A stretch of DNA of 64,000 nt, taken from the NCBI GenBank assembly GCA_003013855.2, contig ML058392.1, positions 4,195,529-4,259,528 on the forward strand, written 5' to 3'. Within the stretch, counting starts at the first letter, position 1. Each line of letters starts with the position of its first letter. Under the pieces are notes generated by a model that had not been told where the DNA came from, searched no databases, and was given only the letters and a program-made list of their open reading frames with translations. The position numbers and the translations under genes are program-made. This DNA is from Liriodendron chinense (lineage: Eukaryota > Streptophyta > Magnoliopsida > Magnoliales > Magnoliaceae). This document shows, one piece after another, positions 63,996 through 64,000 of this stretch.

Positions 63996-64000
63996 TTGAT

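Overview
This is nuclear DNA of a flowering plant. It is AT-rich, with GT-AG introns, plant LTR retrotransposons, CACTA, hAT and MULE-like DNA transposons, a tRNA-derived SINE and many microsatellites. There are no bacterial-style operons, rRNA genes, tRNA genes or CRISPR arrays. Many copies of a GTGGGCCCAC-rich palindromic repeat remind me of magnoliid genomes (Lauraceae/Magnoliaceae). That assignment is an impression from memory, not something shown here.

The host gene in the window is a decayed locus for MICU, the EF-hand calcium uptake protein of the mitochondrial calcium uniporter. Its C-terminal exons lie on the + strand between 12272 and about 24848. A 7.3-kb CACTA element (12304-19635, TSD TGA) splits one exon. 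A 28-kb gypsy element (24860-53134, TSD TACAT/TATAT) sits just after the last recognisable coding segment. Three in-frame stops and one frameshift show this copy is a pseudogene. A separate MICU N-terminal exon, same strand, lies at 60591-60658, downstream of the broken copy. This suggests a tandem duplicate or a rearrangement.

Layout: 1-4700 is a Tat/Ogre-type gypsy piece (3' non-coding region, LTR, start of the next internal region). It is fused at about 4700 to a minus-strand copia element (LTR 7110-8760). 8766-10380 is a minus-strand gypsy gag-protease remnant, and 10390-11480 is a probable LTR. 11580-12271 is MICU intron with an RTE-LINE tail. CACTA-1 carries a captured LRR-receptor-kinase fragment. 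19821-24463 holds MICU introns and small exons, with a 334-bp MITE. 24860-53134 is a Retand/Tat-like gypsy element containing two complete nested insertions: a 6.5-kb non-autonomous LTR element without pol (29749-36236, TSD CTTAA) and an 11.6-kb CACTA-2 with degraded transposase genes (38156-49767, TSD AGG). 53808-55695 is a solo LTR related to the nested LTR element. 55700-62150 is a field of palindromic repeats, a SINE, a hAT element, an assembly gap beside a 129-bp tandem array, and a hairpin between TA tracts. 62474-64000 is the 3' end of another minus-strand copia element.

Nearly every gene-like reading frame belongs to a mobile element and is broken. The order of events can be read from nesting: gypsy-1 first, then LTR-2 and CACTA-2 inside it. 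No complete functional gene is evident.
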